DNA from: Pseudopedobacter alpinus | GTDB lineage: Bacteria > Bacteroidota > Bacteroidia > Sphingobacteriales > Sphingobacteriaceae | Reading direction: 5' to 3' | DNA length: 64,000 nt | Assembly (NCBI RefSeq): GCF_042684645.1 | Contig: NZ_JBHULV010000046.1 | Span: forward strand, 94,159-158,158 | Shown: one piece after another, positions 20,001 through 28,160 of the stretch | Numbering within the stretch: the first letter of the stretch is position 1 | How the letters are laid out: each line of letters begins with the position of its first letter | Made by a program: the position numbers and the translations under genes | The notes under the pieces: model-generated | The model's input: only the letters and a program-made list of their open reading frames with translations | Told to the model about the DNA's origin: nothing | The model's database searches: none

Positions 20001-20200
20001 CTAAAAGTATAACTACAAAATTAAAAATGAAGTCGTTAAGAGTTTATGCATCAGGTTATAATTTATTATTACTAACTAACTACTCTGGTTTTGATCCAGA
20101 AGTTTCTACAAGACGTAACGATCCTTTAACTCCAGGTGTTGATTATTCAGCATATCCTAAGAGTAAAACTTACGTGATTGGTTTAAATGTTAATTTTTAA
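17024..20200 (+). CDS. SusC-like TonB-dependent outer-membrane transporter
   Basis: This 1058-residue protein imports pectic oligosaccharides across the outer membrane using TonB energy. The start at 17024 gives a normal signal peptide ending at ISFAQ; the in-frame ATG at 16976 would add 16 residues that spoil it. A CarboxypepD_reg-like domain (about 25-105: VTGKVTDDKETLIGVSV-type) is followed by the SusC signature VVAIGYGTVRKKDLTGAV, a plug domain with SPLYIVDGFP and STAIYGSRGANGVILVTT, and a long beta-barrel ending in an aromatic residue (VNF). It pairs with the SusD gene 22 nt downstream. It is the only SusC/SusD pair in the window. Confidence 0.97.
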   Translation: MTKKLLLLLAIVNFSFGISFAQERVITGKVTDDKETLIGVSVSILGSSTGTLTDVNGSYSIKAKTGETLVFSYLGYKSKQVKLTDQKVVSISLESESVQLNEVVAIGYGTVRKKDLTGAVSSVSADVIAAQPVSSAIQAIQGRVAGVNISSTEGSPDAELTVRVRGGGSLTGDNSPLYIVDGFPVASISDIAPADIESIDILKDASSTAIYGSRGANGVILVTTKNSKTGKTAISLSSFTGIRELSKTLDVLTPYDYALFQYERSLLDNSPDDYTRYFGNFQDIDLYKQVVPNDWQNVVFGRTGTTYNQNLNISGGGEKTKFSLSHSFVKDKAIMLSSGYERQNLNFKLNHKLYDKLTLDFGIRYADTKTEGGGANEQNEKSSADSRLKYAMIYPPFPVGDLTDNDLTDPDFNLYNPREAISDNDQFVQRKVYNLNGALTYEVVKNMKFRTELGYDGYKNDQDRFYGTTTYFVTNNVANFQGFPAIIFNNTTRNTFRNTNTLNYDFKKILNKNNNLNVVIGQEYIKREENDYNTLIYGFPSSFNFENAKNLTGQGKESKSTKTFSPDDNLLSFFGRANYDFKGKYLLSATFRADGSSKFSEGNRWGYFPSASAAWRISAENFMEGTKSWLDDLKLRTSYGTAGNNNIPPGQTVQLLEPNSASTPIYSNGYSNLLAPSKTMANPDLKWETTVTKNIGLDFSLLNSRISGTVEAYLNRTKDLLILFPVAGTGYDNQYRNLGETENKGLEFALNWSAIRKDNFDLSFNGNISFNRNKVIDLGGLANYAAQSGWASTEIGEDFRVTEGASVGRIYGYQNAGRYEVSDFTGYVGNKWVLKPGVADATSVVGNLRPGTMKLVDTDGNGFVNLTDRTIIGNATPLNTGGFSINSRIYNFDIAAYFNWSYGNDIYNANKIEYTSTSKYSSRNMLTIMENGQRWNNLKPDGTISNDPTELEALNANSSLWSPYMSRYVLSDWAVEDGSFLRLGTVTLGYTLPKSITTKLKMKSLRVYASGYNLLLLTNYSGFDPEVSTRRNDPLTPGVDYSAYPKSKTYVIGLNVNF

Positions 20201-20222
20201 TACTTAGTTAAATTTTAGAAAG

Positions 20223-21992
20223 ATGAAAAAGATAATATATATATTAACAATAATTACAGCCATTAACTTTATAAGTGGCTGTAAAAACACCCTTGATGCT
20301 CCAAATGTATCTGCCTTAGATGCCTCTGTTGTTTTCTCAACACCAGCTCTTGCAGAGTCAGCATTAGCAGGAATATTACAATCTTTTGGCGAAACAAATT
20401 CTTATAGAGGTAGGTATTTGGTTAATTATGGTGTTAATAATGATGTAGAAGTATACAACAGTTTAAAAAACATCACGGCAGAACAAGCCAGATTATCTAA
20501 CTATAATACTAATGTTGATAATGGGCAAATGAATACTAGCAACAATGCCTGGGCAAAATTTTATGAAGCAATAGAAAGGGCAAATCTTGCTATTGTAGGC
20601 TTAAGAACATACGGAAATGTACAAAGTAACCCACAATTAGCTCAAATATTAGGAGAGATTTTAACTCTCAGAGCAGTGTTATATAATGATCTGGTTAAGG
20701 GATGGGGGAATGTTCCAGCCCGTTTTGAACCCATCACTACAGAAACTCAGTACTTACCAAGAAGTGATAAAGATGTTGTTTACAAACAATTATTAGCAGA
20801 TCTAGATGAAGCTGCTGCACTATTACCTTGGCCTAATGAAACAGCTACGACTAGTACTGTAGAAAGAGTAAATAAAGCTTTTGCTAAAGGTTTGAGAGCT
20901 AGATTAGCTTTGTATGCTGGTGGATTCTCTAAGCATTTAGATGGTCAAACCCGTTTAAGTACTGACCCGGATCTTGCTCCTGATAAAATGTATGCAATTG
21001 CTAAACAAGAATGTTTGGATATTATTAATAGTGGTAAATTAAGATTGTTAGGTTTTGAGGAGGTTTTTAAAACTTTTAATGCCGAAACCAATAGGGCGGG
21101 TTTAGAATCTATGTGGGAAATTCCTTTTGCCGAAGGTAGAGGAAGAGTCATTTTTGATATGGGAGTTAGACATACAACAGTTGATAAATACACTGGTCAA
21201 AACAGAGGAGGTACTGATGGTGTAAATCCAGTAATGTTTTTTGAATATGAAAAAGAGGATGTACGTAGAGATGTTACTGCAGTGCCTTACGAATGGACAA
21301 ATGGTGTGCAAGTACCTGTAGTAGGAAAATTTTATTTCGGAAAATACCGTTACGAGTGGCTTAAAAGATTTGTAACTTCTACAAATGACGATGGCTTAAA
21401 TTGGATGTATATGCGTTATGCAGATGTTATTCTAATGGCAGCAGAAGCGATTAATGAACTTGATGGGCCAGCTGCAGCAGCACCGTATTTAAAAATGATA
21501 CGCACCAGGGCATATCCCAACAATAGCGCAAAAGTTGACGCTTTTATGGCTACAGCTTCTGCGTCAAAAGCATCATTTTCTTCAGCAATTGTAGATGAAA
21601 GAGCATTAGAATTTTGTGGAGAAATGTTAAGAAAAGCAGACTTAATTCGTTGGAATTTATTAAGCACTAAATTAAATGAAGCAAAAACTAAATTACAGCA
21701 ATTAGATGCCAGACAAGGAAAATATGCAAATCTTCCAGCTAAAATTTATTACAGAACAGCAGCTGATGGAGAAACTGTCCAAATTTATGGGTTAAACTTT
21801 GGTGACACCGATGCCGCTGGAGTTTTAGGAGGATATACATCGAATAAAACTTGGACATTATCTTCAAGTTCAGATGTTGTAACTTATTGGAATGCTCTTT
21901 TTATTAATGATCCTAATAGCCAACCAGTATGGCCAATTTGGCAATTTTTTATAGATAATTCTAATTTAACGTTAGACAACAAAAACTTTTAA
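20223..21992 (+). CDS. SusD/RagB-family outer-membrane glycan-binding lipoprotein
   Basis: This 589-residue lipoprotein (Cys at SGCKN, residue 20) covers the SusC barrel and captures oligosaccharides. It shows helical TPR-like SusD features: the EIRALRA-type stretch ILTLRAVLYNDLVKGWGNVP, RADLI-like LRKADLIRWNLL near the end, and MYMRYADVILMAAEA, typical of the family's C-terminal half. Its length is at the high end for SusD. It forms an operon with susC and with the beta-helix lipoprotein at 22011, 18 nt further on. Confidence 0.95.
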   Translation: MKKIIYILTIITAINFISGCKNTLDAPNVSALDASVVFSTPALAESALAGILQSFGETNSYRGRYLVNYGVNNDVEVYNSLKNITAEQARLSNYNTNVDNGQMNTSNNAWAKFYEAIERANLAIVGLRTYGNVQSNPQLAQILGEILTLRAVLYNDLVKGWGNVPARFEPITTETQYLPRSDKDVVYKQLLADLDEAAALLPWPNETATTSTVERVNKAFAKGLRARLALYAGGFSKHLDGQTRLSTDPDLAPDKMYAIAKQECLDIINSGKLRLLGFEEVFKTFNAETNRAGLESMWEIPFAEGRGRVIFDMGVRHTTVDKYTGQNRGGTDGVNPVMFFEYEKEDVRRDVTAVPYEWTNGVQVPVVGKFYFGKYRYEWLKRFVTSTNDDGLNWMYMRYADVILMAAEAINELDGPAAAAPYLKMIRTRAYPNNSAKVDAFMATASASKASFSSAIVDERALEFCGEMLRKADLIRWNLLSTKLNEAKTKLQQLDARQGKYANLPAKIYYRTAADGETVQIYGLNFGDTDAAGVLGGYTSNKTWTLSSSSDVVTYWNALFINDPNSQPVWPIWQFFIDNSNLTLDNKNF

Positions 21993-22010
21993 TTTTCAAT
22001 AAAAAACAAG

Positions 22011-23567
22011 ATGAAAACTAAAAATATAATTATACCCATATTCTTCTTAGCTGGGATATTTTCCTTGGCGAGTTGTAAAGATGAATTTCAAGAATCAACA
22101 GTTTTAGGTGTTAACCAAGCTTTTTCGCCAACCGGTTTAACAGCAATTGTGGTAAATAAAACCGGAGTGCGTTTAACTTGGAAAGCAGTTAAAAATGCAG
22201 ATAGTTATACTGTGGAGATTTTTGAGAATGGCACTTTAGATTTTTCTAGTACAGCTGTAAAAACTGTAGAAGGAATAAAATTTGCTGAAGTTCCATATAC
22301 AGTTAATGATTTAGCTGGAGCAACTGCATACTCTGTTAGAGTAAAAGCAGTAGGTTTAGATATTGAAGATTCTAAATATGTAGCTGTAACCTTTACTACT
22401 GCTGCCGAGCAGATTTTTCTACCTGTAACTCAATCAACCATTCAAGCTACTTCTGTAGTTTTAAATTGGACACCTGGTCAAACTGCAACCTCAATTACTT
22501 TAGCGCCAGGTAATATTGTACGCCCTATTACTGCTGCAGAGATAACTGCTGGACAAGCAACAATAACCGGACTTACGGGAGAAACATTATATACAGCCGC
22601 ACTTTTAAATGGAACTAAGACGCGTGGAACAATAACTTTTACAACTCTGCTTGATTTAAAAGGTGCAATTTCAGTATCTCCGACAGATAATTTGGTTAGT
22701 ATTATTGCTGCTGCAACTGGAGGAGAAACTTTTGCATTATTGCCAGGTACTTATAATATAAATGGAGATATTTTGGTTAGTAAAACAATATCTATACAAG
22801 GTGCAAAATCTACTGATAAACCTATTATTAACGGAGGAGTTATTAGAATTAGAGCTAATTCTGGTTTGTCTTTAAAAGATATGATTTTAAATGGTACGGG
22901 TGCATTAAATGATAATCAAGCAATAATTTTCGACGAAGCATTAGATAATGCATACGGTGGGTTAACTGTTGAGAATTGTGAGATAAAAAATTATATCAAA
23001 GGATTAATGTATGTTAATAATAAAACCTTAATTCAATCTGTAACTTTTAAGAATAATTTAATACATAGTATTACTTCTGTTGGCGGAGATTTTATAGATT
23101 TTAGACAGGGTTTGGCAAAAACTTTTCTTTTTGAAAATAATACAGTTTATAACTGTGTTACAAATAGAGACTTGTTTAGAATGGACGCTGGAGGTTCAAC
23201 TAATTTTCCTCAAGAGACTAGTATAATTACGATTAGAACAAACACTTTTAATAATGTAATTACTGATAACACTAAAAGGTATTTATATATTCGTTTAGCA
23301 TCTCATCAAATTATTTTTACCAAAAATATAATTGCTAATTCGGCAGGTTACTACACTAACCAAACCTCAACCACTTTAACAACAGTTGCTAATAATAATT
23401 ATTTTAATTCACCAAATTTTACAGCGAGTGCAATTGCGGGATCTAAAAATGATACCGGAGTATTTACCTCTTTAAATCCAGGATTTTCAAATGTTAGTGC
23501 GAGTAATTTTACTATTAGTAACTTGGATTTAAAAAACAACGGAATAGGCGATGCTAGGTGGAGATAA
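22011..23567 (+). CDS. Fn3 / DUF4957-DUF5123 beta-helix lipoprotein, likely surface glycan-binding protein
   Basis: This 518-residue lipoprotein (Cys at LASCKDEF) has two fibronectin-III-like modules (about 37-130 and 135-215; LTWKAVKNADSYTVEI is typical). A right-handed beta-helix follows: DUF4957-like SIIAAATGGETFALLPGTYNI, then coils with repeated N-ladders, ending in a DUF5123-like region. Such proteins are common third genes behind susCD in pectin loci of Bacteroidota. No complete lyase or hydrolase active-site motif was recognised. Its position as third gene of the susCD operon suggests a surface binding role, though an unrecognised lyase activity cannot be excluded. Confidence 0.75.
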   Translation: MKTKNIIIPIFFLAGIFSLASCKDEFQESTVLGVNQAFSPTGLTAIVVNKTGVRLTWKAVKNADSYTVEIFENGTLDFSSTAVKTVEGIKFAEVPYTVNDLAGATAYSVRVKAVGLDIEDSKYVAVTFTTAAEQIFLPVTQSTIQATSVVLNWTPGQTATSITLAPGNIVRPITAAEITAGQATITGLTGETLYTAALLNGTKTRGTITFTTLLDLKGAISVSPTDNLVSIIAAATGGETFALLPGTYNINGDILVSKTISIQGAKSTDKPIINGGVIRIRANSGLSLKDMILNGTGALNDNQAIIFDEALDNAYGGLTVENCEIKNYIKGLMYVNNKTLIQSVTFKNNLIHSITSVGGDFIDFRQGLAKTFLFENNTVYNCVTNRDLFRMDAGGSTNFPQETSIITIRTNTFNNVITDNTKRYLYIRLASHQIIFTKNIIANSAGYYTNQTSTTLTTVANNNYFNSPNFTASAIAGSKNDTGVFTSLNPGFSNVSASNFTISNLDLKNNGIGDARWR

Positions 23568-23582
23568 ATTTATATAATAAAG

Positions 23583-23617
23583 GCGGCTGTTTTTAGAAAA
23601 ACAGCCGCTTTCTTTTG
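23583..23617 (+). terminator. Hairpin between susCD operon and PL genes
   Basis: A perfect 12-bp stem (GCGGCTGTTTTT at 23583 with AAAAACAGCCGC at 23597) has a 2-nt loop and a weak tail, TTTCTTTT. The next gene begins at 23643 without a recognisable promoter, so this may act as a partial terminator or mRNA-stability element that sets a step in expression within one long operon. Confidence 0.65.
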
Positions 23618-23642
23618 TAAGAAGAAATTTAAAAATTTAAAA

Positions 23643-25151
23643 ATGAAAAGAATTTTAATATTACTGCTAGTTGTAATAATTGTTTTTGGCTGTAAAAAGT
23701 CAAAAGTAACTGATTCGCCTACACCTGTTGTACCTCCTGTTATTGTACCTCCAGTAACCCAAGGCCCAATAAAAGTAACCGAAACAGCCTATGCTTTTAC
23801 CGGTGCAGAAGGTGCGGGTAAAAACACCACCGGTGGGCGAGGCGGAAGAGTAATTAAAGTAACTAATCTAAATGATAGTGGTTCAGGAAGTTTAAGGGCA
23901 GCTGTAGAGGCATCTGGTGCTAGAATTGTTGTTTTCGAAGTCTCTGGTAACATAAAGTTAAGAAGCCGTTTGCAAATTAGAAATGGCGATATAACCATTG
24001 CGGGGCAAACAGCTCCCGGAGATGGTATCTGTTTACAGGATTATGAAACCAATGTTACCGCTAGCAATGTTATTATACGTTACTTAAGATTTAGGCTAGG
24101 TGATACAAATGTTGCCACCATAGAAAGTGATGCGATATGGGGTCGGGAAATAGAAAATATTGTTTTGGATCATTGCTCCATGAGCTGGTCTATAGATGAA
24201 GTCGCTTCCTTTTACCATACTAAAAACTTTACCATGCAATGGTGTATCATCTCCGAGAGCATGAATAACTCTGGTCATGCTAAAGGTGCGCATGGTTATG
24301 GCGGAATATGGGGTGGAAGTCCTGCTACATTTCATCATAATTTAATAGCTCATCATACCAACAGAACTCCAAGATTTGATGGCGGATTAAGGTACAGCAA
24401 TGGAAGCGGAACAGGTATTGGTAAGTACGGTATAGATAAGGTTGACTATAGAAATAATGTAATTTACAATTGGACAGGTAATAGTACTTATGGTGGAGAA
24501 AATGGACAATATAATATTGTAAATAATTATTACAAATATGGCCCTGCAACTCCAACCAATAGAAGAAACCTTATAATGAGAATTTCTAAAGATAATGCTA
24601 CTAGCGCACCAAACCCTAGCTTATATGGAGTTGGATATGGCACTTTTTATATTACTGGAAATTATGTGTTTGGTAATGCTGCTATAACAGCAGACAATTG
24701 GACTGGTGGAGTGGGTTATGATTCAGGAGTCACCATGTTGATGACACAAAAAGCCACACCTTTTGAGGCCTTAGCTATTCCTATTCATACCGCAGAGCAG
24801 GCCTATACTAAAGTGTTGGAGTATGTAGGCTCAAGCTTTAAGCGTGATGCAATTGACACCAGAATCACCGGAGAAGTAAGGGATGGAACGGCAACTTTTA
24901 ACGGTTCGGTATCAGGACTTAGAGGTATAATTGATAAACAAGGTGATGTTGGGGGTTGGCCTACATTAGTACAAACCACTCCGCTTTTAGATTCGGATGG
25001 CGATGGAATGCCTGATGCTTGGGAGATTGAAAGAAAATTAAATCCAACAGTGGCAAACGCAAACGGAAAAGATTTAAGTACTGGTTATGATAATATCGAA
25101 GTGTATTTAAATAGCATTGTTGCAACAATAACCGAAAATCAATACAAATAG
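23643..25151 (+). CDS. Pectate lyase, PL1-type lipoprotein
   Basis: This 502-residue lipoprotein (Cys at VFGCKKSK, followed by a Pro/Val-rich linker) is a paralogue of the lyase at 9349. It has AFTGAEGAGKNTTGGRGG, TIAGQTAPGDGICL, LDHCSMSWSIDE and TPRFDGG, and the C-terminal calcium-loop-like DSDGDGMPDAWE. Where the sister proteins read SRNPRF, this one reads TNRTPRF. It depolymerises de-esterified pectin by beta-elimination. Only 1 nt separates its stop from the next lyase's start. Confidence 0.9.
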   Translation: MKRILILLLVVIIVFGCKKSKVTDSPTPVVPPVIVPPVTQGPIKVTETAYAFTGAEGAGKNTTGGRGGRVIKVTNLNDSGSGSLRAAVEASGARIVVFEVSGNIKLRSRLQIRNGDITIAGQTAPGDGICLQDYETNVTASNVIIRYLRFRLGDTNVATIESDAIWGREIENIVLDHCSMSWSIDEVASFYHTKNFTMQWCIISESMNNSGHAKGAHGYGGIWGGSPATFHHNLIAHHTNRTPRFDGGLRYSNGSGTGIGKYGIDKVDYRNNVIYNWTGNSTYGGENGQYNIVNNYYKYGPATPTNRRNLIMRISKDNATSAPNPSLYGVGYGTFYITGNYVFGNAAITADNWTGGVGYDSGVTMLMTQKATPFEALAIPIHTAEQAYTKVLEYVGSSFKRDAIDTRITGEVRDGTATFNGSVSGLRGIIDKQGDVGGWPTLVQTTPLLDSDGDGMPDAWEIERKLNPTVANANGKDLSTGYDNIEVYLNSIVATITENQYK

Positions 25152-25152
25152 C

Positions 25153-26571
25153 ATGAAGCTTTTTAAAGTGTTTTCCTTTGTATTAATTTCAGGCTTCTTA
25201 ATTTCTTGCGCATCGCAAAAAGCCAATAATCAGGTGAAAAAAATTAAACCTATTGCTTTTCCGGGTGCCGAAGGTTTTGGGAAATATACTACTGGAGGCA
25301 GAGGAGGTGAAATTTATATTGTAACCAATTTAAACGATGAAGGCGAAGGAAGTTTAAGAAAAGCAGTAGCAAGTAATAGCCCTCGGGTAATTGTTTTCGC
25401 AGTTTCTGGCACAATCCACCTTAAATCAAAGCTAAATATTAAAGGCAATGTAACAATTGCTGGGCAAACTGCACCGGGTGATGGGATTTGTTTAGCAGAT
25501 TATCCTGTCTCTTTATCAGGAGATAATGTCATCATTAGGTTTTTACGTTTTAGAATGGGAGACCGTTATCAGAATCAAGGAATGGTTAATGGTGCAGGAT
25601 CTGACGACGCATTTAGTGCAAGCGGAAGAAAAAATATCATTATTGACCACTGTAGTATGAGCTGGAGTACAGATGAAGTTTGTTCTGTTTATAAAGGAGA
25701 TAGTACCACACTTCAATGGAATATCATGAGCGAACCTTTAAATTATAGCTATCATTTTGAAACTGGAGACAAGGATTTTGAAAACCACGGTTATGGAGGC
25801 ATTTGGGGTGGTAAGCATTTCTCCGCCCATCATAATTTATTTGTACATTCAAATAGCCGAAACCCTAGATTCAATGGAGCAAGATTGGGTGCTTCAGAAG
25901 AATTAGTGGATTTTAGAAACAACGTAATTTATAACTGGGGACATAATAATATTTATGGTGGCGAAGGAGGAAAGTATAATTTAGTAGCTAACTATTACCG
26001 TTCTGGTCCATCTACCAATAAAAATGTAAAAGGAAGAATTGTAAATCCTTCTTACCTAAAAGGAACAGGTACTGGAAAGTTTTATGTTACGAATAATGAA
26101 GTGGTAGATTTTGAAGAGGTAACTAAAAATAACACTTTAGGAGTGCATTTGGATAAGGGATTTACCGAAGCAGATAAAAAAGATGTATTGGTTGAAATCC
26201 CTTTTACTGTAGTTGATATACCAACAGAAAAACCAAGTGAAGCGTACAAAAATGTATTGAAGTTTGCGGGAGCAATACGCCCTTTAAGAGATACTTTAGA
26301 CCAACGTTTGATAAAGGATGTGATTGATAGAACAGGTAAAATCATTGATGTACAAGGTGGTTTTAAGCATGGTACGTCTTATGAAGTTTCTAAAAGCGCT
26401 TGGCCCGCTTTAAAATCAACAATAGCACCATTAGATACCGATAAAGATGGTATGCCGGATGAATGGGAACTAAAAATGAAGTTAGATCTTAATAAAGACG
26501 ATTCAGGTTTATTTGCACTTGATAAAAACTACACCAATATCGAGGTCTATATCAATCAACTTGTTTATTAA
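25153..26571 (+). CDS. Pectate lyase, PL1-type lipoprotein
   Basis: This 472-residue lipoprotein (Cys at LISCASQK) is the third member of the local PL1-type set. Motifs are AFPGAEGFGKYTTGGRGG, TIAGQTAPGDGICL, IDHCSMSWSTDE, NSRNPRFNG and the C-terminal DTDKDGMPDEWE. A short insert (NYSYHFETGDKDFENHG) before the GYGGIWGG block is absent from its neighbours and may alter substrate binding. It is tightly packed between 23643 and the CE12 gene (2-nt gap), so all three are one transcription unit. Confidence 0.9.
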   Translation: MKLFKVFSFVLISGFLISCASQKANNQVKKIKPIAFPGAEGFGKYTTGGRGGEIYIVTNLNDEGEGSLRKAVASNSPRVIVFAVSGTIHLKSKLNIKGNVTIAGQTAPGDGICLADYPVSLSGDNVIIRFLRFRMGDRYQNQGMVNGAGSDDAFSASGRKNIIIDHCSMSWSTDEVCSVYKGDSTTLQWNIMSEPLNYSYHFETGDKDFENHGYGGIWGGKHFSAHHNLFVHSNSRNPRFNGARLGASEELVDFRNNVIYNWGHNNIYGGEGGKYNLVANYYRSGPSTNKNVKGRIVNPSYLKGTGTGKFYVTNNEVVDFEEVTKNNTLGVHLDKGFTEADKKDVLVEIPFTVVDIPTEKPSEAYKNVLKFAGAIRPLRDTLDQRLIKDVIDRTGKIIDVQGGFKHGTSYEVSKSAWPALKSTIAPLDTDKDGMPDEWELKMKLDLNKDDSGLFALDKNYTNIEVYINQLVY

Positions 26572-26573
26572 AA

Positions 26574-27326
26574 ATGATGAAAGCTGTATTTGTTTTTTGT
26601 GTCACAATTTTCACCCTTTTCAGTTTTAAAACCAAAGAAAAAATTACGGTTTATTTAATTGGAGATTCAACATTATCAATAAAAGCAGTTAATACATATC
26701 CTGAAATGGGTTGGGGAGTGCCTTTTGCTTGGTTTTTCAACAGCGAGGTAAAAGTTGACAATAAAGCGATGAATGGAAGGAGTAGCAGTAGCTTTGATAA
26801 AGAGAATAGATGGCAACCTATTGTAGATTCTTTAAAATCTGGAGATTATGTACTGATACAGTTTGGGCATAATGACGAAGTGGAAACTAAAAAAACATAC
26901 ACCAATCCGACTGAATATGTAAATTTTCTTACCAAATACGTAAAAGAAACTCGAAGTAATGAAGCTTACCCTGTATTAATTACGCCAGTGGCTCGTAGGG
27001 CTTTTGATGAAAACGGAAAAGTGATTGATACCCATAAAGTCTATGCTCAATTGGTAAGAGATTTAGCAAGGAAATTAAATGTGCCGTTGATAGATTTGTC
27101 ATCCAAAAGTATGGAGTTGTTGCAAGATTTGGGTTTAGAAAAATCGAAATTTTTATATAACCATTTAGCACCCAATCAAAATCCAAATTATCCGGAGGGG
27201 AAAAGAGACGATACACATTTTAATGAGTTGGGAGCTAGAATGATTGCTGAATTGGTTCTTAAAGAAATTAATGTATTACAATTACCTTTAAGCAATTACA
27301 TCGTAGCGCCTAAAAAGAAAAATTAA
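26574..27326 (+). CDS. Rhamnogalacturonan acetylesterase, SGNH hydrolase (CE12)
   Basis: This 250-residue exported esterase has GDSTLS (Ser nucleophile), MNGRSSSSF, IQFGHNDEV and DDTHFNELGA, the four SGNH blocks of CE12. Two adjacent ATGs (26574 and 26577) are both possible starts. It removes acetyl groups that block lyases. The gene ends 2 nt before the ATG of a decayed relative at 27329, so a tandem pair once existed. It is the last intact gene of the long susC-led operon. Confidence 0.92.
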   Translation: MMKAVFVFCVTIFTLFSFKTKEKITVYLIGDSTLSIKAVNTYPEMGWGVPFAWFFNSEVKVDNKAMNGRSSSSFDKENRWQPIVDSLKSGDYVLIQFGHNDEVETKKTYTNPTEYVNFLTKYVKETRSNEAYPVLITPVARRAFDENGKVIDTHKVYAQLVRDLARKLNVPLIDLSSKSMELLQDLGLEKSKFLYNHLAPNQNPNYPEGKRDDTHFNELGARMIAELVLKEINVLQLPLSNYIVAPKKKN

Positions 27327-27328
27327 TC

Positions 27329-27801
27329 ATGAAACGATTGTTTTTTATGGGATTTGCCATGATATTAACGGCCTTAAAACATTAGGAATAAATAACATGA
27401 AATTTGGTTGGTGGGAGATTCTACAATCGCCAACACAATAAAAAAAAAGTACCCAAAAACAGGTTGGGGAATGGCCCTTAAAAAAAAAAAATATTTCACA
27501 AGCAATTTTGTTGTAGAAAATTGAGCGAAGAATGGAAGTAGCAATCGCACCTTTATTGCAGAAGGTTTGTGGCATGCTCTTTATCAAAATTTATCTAAAG
27601 GCGATTATGTTTTTATTCAGTTTGGGCATAATGATGAAGCAAAGGGAGAAAAATATAAAGACAGGTAAAATGCACCAAAAGACTACCGAAAGAACCTGGT
27701 TTACTTCATTAAACAGGCGAAACAGAAAGGTGCCTCGTCAATTATCAAATTCAGATATAGATTACACCAAGGATGATATTTTATCTGATTGGAAGGCTTA
27801 A
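27329..27801 (+). pseudogene. Decayed CE12 esterase joined to the 3' end of a CE8 pectinesterase
   Basis: The reading frame is broken. ATG at 27329 gives a signal-peptide start that hits TAG at 27383. A second frame then reads LVGDSTIANTI, TGWGMAL, NGSSNRTFIAEG and IQFGHNDEAKG, clear CE12 blocks, with stops at 27522 and 27666. After KQAKQKGASSI the CE12 similarity ends without the Asp/His block. A third frame ends YTKDDILSDWKA, matching the C-termini of the CE8 proteins at 10845 and 35403. So the remnant carries CE12 and CE8 parts with a large internal deletion. It may once have been two genes or a CE12-CE8 fusion. A-runs near 27456 and 27480 are likely frameshift points. Confidence 0.85.
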
Positions 27802-28104
27802 ATAAATTGTGTTTTGTTTCTTTATTATCTTCAAAAACCTCACTTATATTTTCAGCATAATTTTCTCAATGAGCATCATTTTGAAACATCTTTTTTTGCT
27901 TAATTTTTTTTCTGTACTAAGAATATCCATCCTTTTCTATTATAAATTATAATGTAAAGTATGAAGGTATTCAACATTAAACATCAATAAGTTTACATTT
28001 CTTTTTTTCTTGGCTTTGGGGTTTTGTGTATCAAAATCAAGCATTAAGATAATATCCTATAAAAAATGGATAATAATTTACGGAAACCATACTAGTTAAT
28101 TGAG
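27802..28104. other. AT-rich intergenic stretch with no clear gene
   Basis: No intact gene is visible. At about 27985-28075 a plus-strand frame without a start codon reads FTFLFFLALGFCVSKSS, resembling the beginning of a lipoprotein. It may be further debris from the adjacent pseudogene. No LacI-type palindrome is present at the position where one would be expected for the gene at 28161. Confidence 0.4.
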
Positions 28105-28122
28105 CATTTTTGTTAAACCAAT
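28105..28122 (+). promoter_or_regulatory. Weak candidate promoter for the 28161 gene
   Basis: CATTTTTG at 28105-28112 resembles the TAnnTTTG box with one mismatch, and CCAAT begins 13 nt after its first base, the spacing seen at the other promoters of this locus. No operator or -33 box accompanies it. Confidence 0.3.
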
Positions 28123-28160
28123 ATAAATTAAATAGTTATAAACTTTTAAACTCTTTTATC

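Noticed and set aside
27420..27555. CAATCG words in the pseudogene as further LacI operators
   Set aside because: They fall in former coding sequence, lack the palindrome and have no -7 box at 45 nt.
27532..27801. Open frame of 89 codons as a separate small gene
   Set aside because: Its first half is out of frame with visible CE12 blocks; only the last ~20 residues match a protein, as a CE8 remnant.
28110..28160. Upstream ATG for the orphan T9SS protein
   Set aside because: It lies only a few nt after the candidate -7 box and adds residues ahead of a clean signal peptide.
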